Assembly (NCBI GenBank): GCA_029268265.1
Contig: JAJUGH010000005.1
Location: 1-32,653, forward strand
Source of the DNA: Alcaligenaceae bacterium
GTDB lineage: Bacteria; Pseudomonadota; Gammaproteobacteria; Burkholderiales; Burkholderiaceae_B
Reading direction: 5' to 3'
Length of the DNA stretch: 32,653 nt
Shown here: positions 29,648 to 32,653 of the stretch, one piece after another
How the letters are laid out: each line of letters opens with the position of its first letter
Numbering within the stretch: position 1 is the stretch's first letter
Translations under genes and position numbers: made by a program
The notes under the pieces: generated by a model
Databases searched by the model: none
The model's input: only the letters and a program-made list of their open reading frames with translations
What the model was told of the DNA's origin: nothing

Positions 29648-29782
29648 ATTTAGTGTCGAACTTCTTTGACAGTACTTTCTATATTCTCGCAATTGTAGGA
29701 AATAATCGACGACTGCATAATGGCTCAAACACCGCGTGTCTGCGCATCCGCTCAGCCACGCCTCATTCAATTGGAAGCATTC

Positions 29783-30940
29783 ATGGCCCTTGACCAAGAA
29801 ACTTTTGAGCTGCTGCTAGCCTCGGTGCAGCGCTTCGTGCAAGAGCGGCTGATGCCGGCCGAAGACCACGTGGAAGAACACGATGAGGTGCCGGACGACA
29901 TCGTGGCCGACATGAAAGAGATCGGCCTGTTCGGCCTTTCCATTCCTGAGGAGTACGGTGGCATCGGCCTGACCATGGAGCAGGAATGTCAGGTGGCCTA
30001 TGAGCTCGGGCACACCGCACTGGCATTCCGTTCCCTGGTGGGAACCAACATCGGTATCGGTTCTCAGGGCATCCTCATGGATGGAACGGAAGCGCAAAAG
30101 TCTGAATACCTTCCAAGGATTGCGAGCGGCGAACTGATAATTTCGTTTGCCCTCACCGAACCGGATGCGGGATCCGATGCAGCCTCGCTGAAGACGCGAG
30201 CGGTGGAGGATGGCAGCGACTACCTCATTAGCGGCACCAAGCGCTTCATCACCAATGCTCCTCGGGCCGGGGCCTTCACCCTTATGGCGCGCACCGGTGG
30301 ACAGGACGCGTCTGGTATTTCTGCCTTCATCGTGCCCGCCGACCTTCCGGGGTTGAGCCTGGGCAAGCCAGACCGAAAGATGGGGCAGCGCGGGACCAAG
30401 ACCTGCGACGTGAACCTTGATAGCGTCCGAGTGCCGGCCGACAACATCATCGGAGGCGTTCCAGGAAAAGGCTTCAAAACGGCCATGAAGGTGCTGGATC
30501 GCGGCCGGCTGCATATCTCGGCTATCGCCTGCGGCATGGCGAACCGAATTCTGCAGGAAAGCATTGCCTACGCCCAGCAGCGCAAGCAGTTTGGCCAACG
30601 GATCGGCGACTTTCAGCTGATCCAGGCCATGCTGGCCGACAGCCAGGCCGAGCTGCTGGCAGGCTGGTCCCTCGTGCAATCAGTGGCCCGCCGCTACGAT
30701 GCCAAACCTTTTGGCAAACATGATCCGGAAGTCAGCATGCAGGCGTCATGCACGAAGATGTTCACCACCGAAATGGTGGGACGCGTGGCGGATCGGGGCG
30801 TGCAGATACACGGCGGCTCCGGCTACATCAATGAATACAAAGTCGAACGTTTCTACCGCGATGTGCGTCTGCTGCGCCTGTATGAAGGCACCACACAGAT
30901 CCAGCAACTCGTTATCGGCCGGCATCTGATGAAGGCGTAA
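29783..30940 (+). CDS. Acyl-CoA dehydrogenase
   Basis: ALTEPDAGSDAASLKTRAV, YAQQRKQFGQRIGDFQLIQAMLAD, VQIHGGSGYINEYKVERFYRDVRLLRLYEGTTQIQQLVIGR; start set at 29783. Confidence 0.92.
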   Translation: MALDQETFELLLASVQRFVQERLMPAEDHVEEHDEVPDDIVADMKEIGLFGLSIPEEYGGIGLTMEQECQVAYELGHTALAFRSLVGTNIGIGSQGILMDGTEAQKSEYLPRIASGELIISFALTEPDAGSDAASLKTRAVEDGSDYLISGTKRFITNAPRAGAFTLMARTGGQDASGISAFIVPADLPGLSLGKPDRKMGQRGTKTCDVNLDSVRVPADNIIGGVPGKGFKTAMKVLDRGRLHISAIACGMANRILQESIAYAQQRKQFGQRIGDFQLIQAMLADSQAELLAGWSLVQSVARRYDAKPFGKHDPEVSMQASCTKMFTTEMVGRVADRGVQIHGGSGYINEYKVERFYRDVRLLRLYEGTTQIQQLVIGRHLMKA

Positions 30941-31108
30941 TTGAAACGGCGCCTCATGCGCGGGGCGCCAATCAGACCGGCGGACACGTCGCCGTAGAGC
31001 AGGCTTGGCGACAAGATCAATGTAAAGGCCGTCTTCATGAAAAGTGAATTGCCTTACCCCCCGATAGCCACGAGACTGGGTAGCTCCACGTTACAAGGGA
31101 CGGGCGGC

Positions 31109-32608
31109 ATGCATTTCATCCACGAAGTCCTGCAAGACCGGGCGCAACAAGAGCCCGGCGCCGTATGCCTTTACCCGGAAGGCCAGGCGCCGCTTTCTTA
31201 CGGACAGTTGCAAGACCTGGTGAACCGGGCGGCCGCCTGGTTGCGCTCCCTGGGAGTGCGCGCCGGCCACCGCGTCATGATCGTAGGGGAAAACTGCCCC
31301 GAGCAGATCGCCATGCTGTTTGCCTGCAGCACCCTCGCCGCATGGCCGGTCAGTGTGAACGCGCGCCTAAGCGGGCACGAGATCGACACCATTACGCGTC
31401 ATTGCGAGCCGTTTCTTGCGTTCTATACCGCCAGATGCTCACCGGATGCCCGTGCGCACGCGCAGACTCAGGCCTGGGAATCCTGCCCGCCCGACCTGTT
31501 CCCGACCGGCAACCGTTACGCCGTTATCTGTCCGGATGCTGCACCCGAAGTAGCCTCGCTCGCTCATTCGGTGGCCACGCTGATTTACACGTCGGGTACG
31601 ACCGGAGTTCCGAAAGGCGTCATGGTGACCCACAAGGGACTGCTGCACTTTGCAGGCGTATCAGCAGCTTCCCGCAAGCTGGTCCCCGATGACATCGCCT
31701 ATGCGGCACTGCCGATGTCGCACATTTTTGGAATCGCCACGGTGCTGATGGCGACCCTGCACGCCGGCGCCAGCCTTGTGGTTCGGTCCCGCTTTGATCC
31801 AGATGACCTCGCGGCGTCGCTGGCACAACCGGGGATCAGCATCCTGCAAGGCGTACCCACCATGTTCGTGCGCCTGCTGGCCGCGGTCGGGAACGGACCC
31901 GTACAGGCCCCTCGGCTGCGTTACGTCTACACCGGCGGCGCAGCGCTGGACCCAGCGCTGAAGCAGAGGGTCGAACGCCTTTTCGGCCTTCCCATGCATC
32001 ATGGCTACGGCATCACGGAATATGCCGGCTCCATGTTTGTGACGCGAATCGATGCGCCGCGTAGCGACACGTCGGCAGGTTATGCGGTCGACGGGGTGGA
32101 ACTGAAGATCACGCGCGACGGCCAGCCGGTACAGGCGGGCGAGACGGGCGACATCCTGATACGCGGGCCAGGCGTGATGCTGGGTTATTACCGTAACCCC
32201 GAGCAGACGGATGAGGCCTTACTGCCGGGTGGCTGGCTCAACACGGGGGATATCGGCCATGTGGCCGATGATGGCGCACTATTCCTTACCGGTCGCTCCA
32301 AGGACATGATCATACGGTCCGGCTTCAACGTCTATCCGCTCGAGGTCGAGGCGCTGATCAACGCCTTTCCCGGCGTGCAACTATCGGCCGTCGTGGGCCG
32401 GCCGACAATCGACGGCAACGAGGAGGTGATCGCCTTCTATGAGCCCGCAGCCGGTGCGGAAGTGGATATTGAGTCCCTGAAAGCGCATCTCGCGGCCCGG
32501 CTGGCCCCGTATAAGCGGCCTTCGCGCTATATCCGGATGGAGCGGATACCCACCACCGCGAGTGGAAAAATCCGCAAGGAGCCCCTCAGGCAGCATCTCG
32601 AGGCGTAA
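31109..32608 (+). CDS. Acyl-CoA synthetase (AMP-binding, fatty-acid CoA ligase-like)
   Basis: LIYTSGTTGVPKGVMVTHKGL, GYGITEYAG, GWLNTGDIGHVADDGALFLTGRSKDMIIRSGFNVYPLEVE, PTTASGKIRKEPLR; start set at 31109 (AGGGA upstream); an ATG at 31037 is also possible. Confidence 0.9.
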   Translation: MHFIHEVLQDRAQQEPGAVCLYPEGQAPLSYGQLQDLVNRAAAWLRSLGVRAGHRVMIVGENCPEQIAMLFACSTLAAWPVSVNARLSGHEIDTITRHCEPFLAFYTARCSPDARAHAQTQAWESCPPDLFPTGNRYAVICPDAAPEVASLAHSVATLIYTSGTTGVPKGVMVTHKGLLHFAGVSAASRKLVPDDIAYAALPMSHIFGIATVLMATLHAGASLVVRSRFDPDDLAASLAQPGISILQGVPTMFVRLLAAVGNGPVQAPRLRYVYTGGAALDPALKQRVERLFGLPMHHGYGITEYAGSMFVTRIDAPRSDTSAGYAVDGVELKITRDGQPVQAGETGDILIRGPGVMLGYYRNPEQTDEALLPGGWLNTGDIGHVADDGALFLTGRSKDMIIRSGFNVYPLEVEALINAFPGVQLSAVVGRPTIDGNEEVIAFYEPAAGAEVDIESLKAHLAARLAPYKRPSRYIRMERIPTTASGKIRKEPLRQHLEA

Positions 32609-32653
32609 ACCGAGCGCCTTGATAACGAGCACGCTGGACCGACAGCACTCGAA

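Overview
High-GC betaproteobacterial chromosome segment, probably Alcaligenaceae-like judging from gene content and order. About 30 intact genes, mostly housekeeping: two glcD-type FAD oxidases, aroG-type DAHP synthase, tldD, a nitrilase-family gene, an H-NS-like protein, pepN-fbp, qor, a DMT transporter, ghrA-like, a HerA-like ATPase, yebC, purD, hemF-nadD-rsfS-rlmH-pyk-maf, sixA-like, and LysR/acyl-CoA dehydrogenase/acyl-CoA ligase. Two places stand out. (1) The aroG-type gene is preceded by an unlisted 28-codon ORF encoding MRTAFQFFFFYFYAFPKPLVEEGNCRTH. It is followed by an intrinsic terminator and a competing antiterminator pairing, which is the layout of a Phe/Tyr-responsive transcription attenuator on DAHP synthase. 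(2) An ectoine-type locus (ehuBCDA transporter plus an EctR-like MarR regulator) carries an intact EctB-like aminotransferase gene. Its PLP-binding lysine position reads Arg (SRSLSGFGLP) and other active-site motifs are missing, so it looks like a pseudo-enzyme. No tRNA, rRNA, CRISPR array or transposase was recognised. All homology calls are from reading the translations; no search was run.
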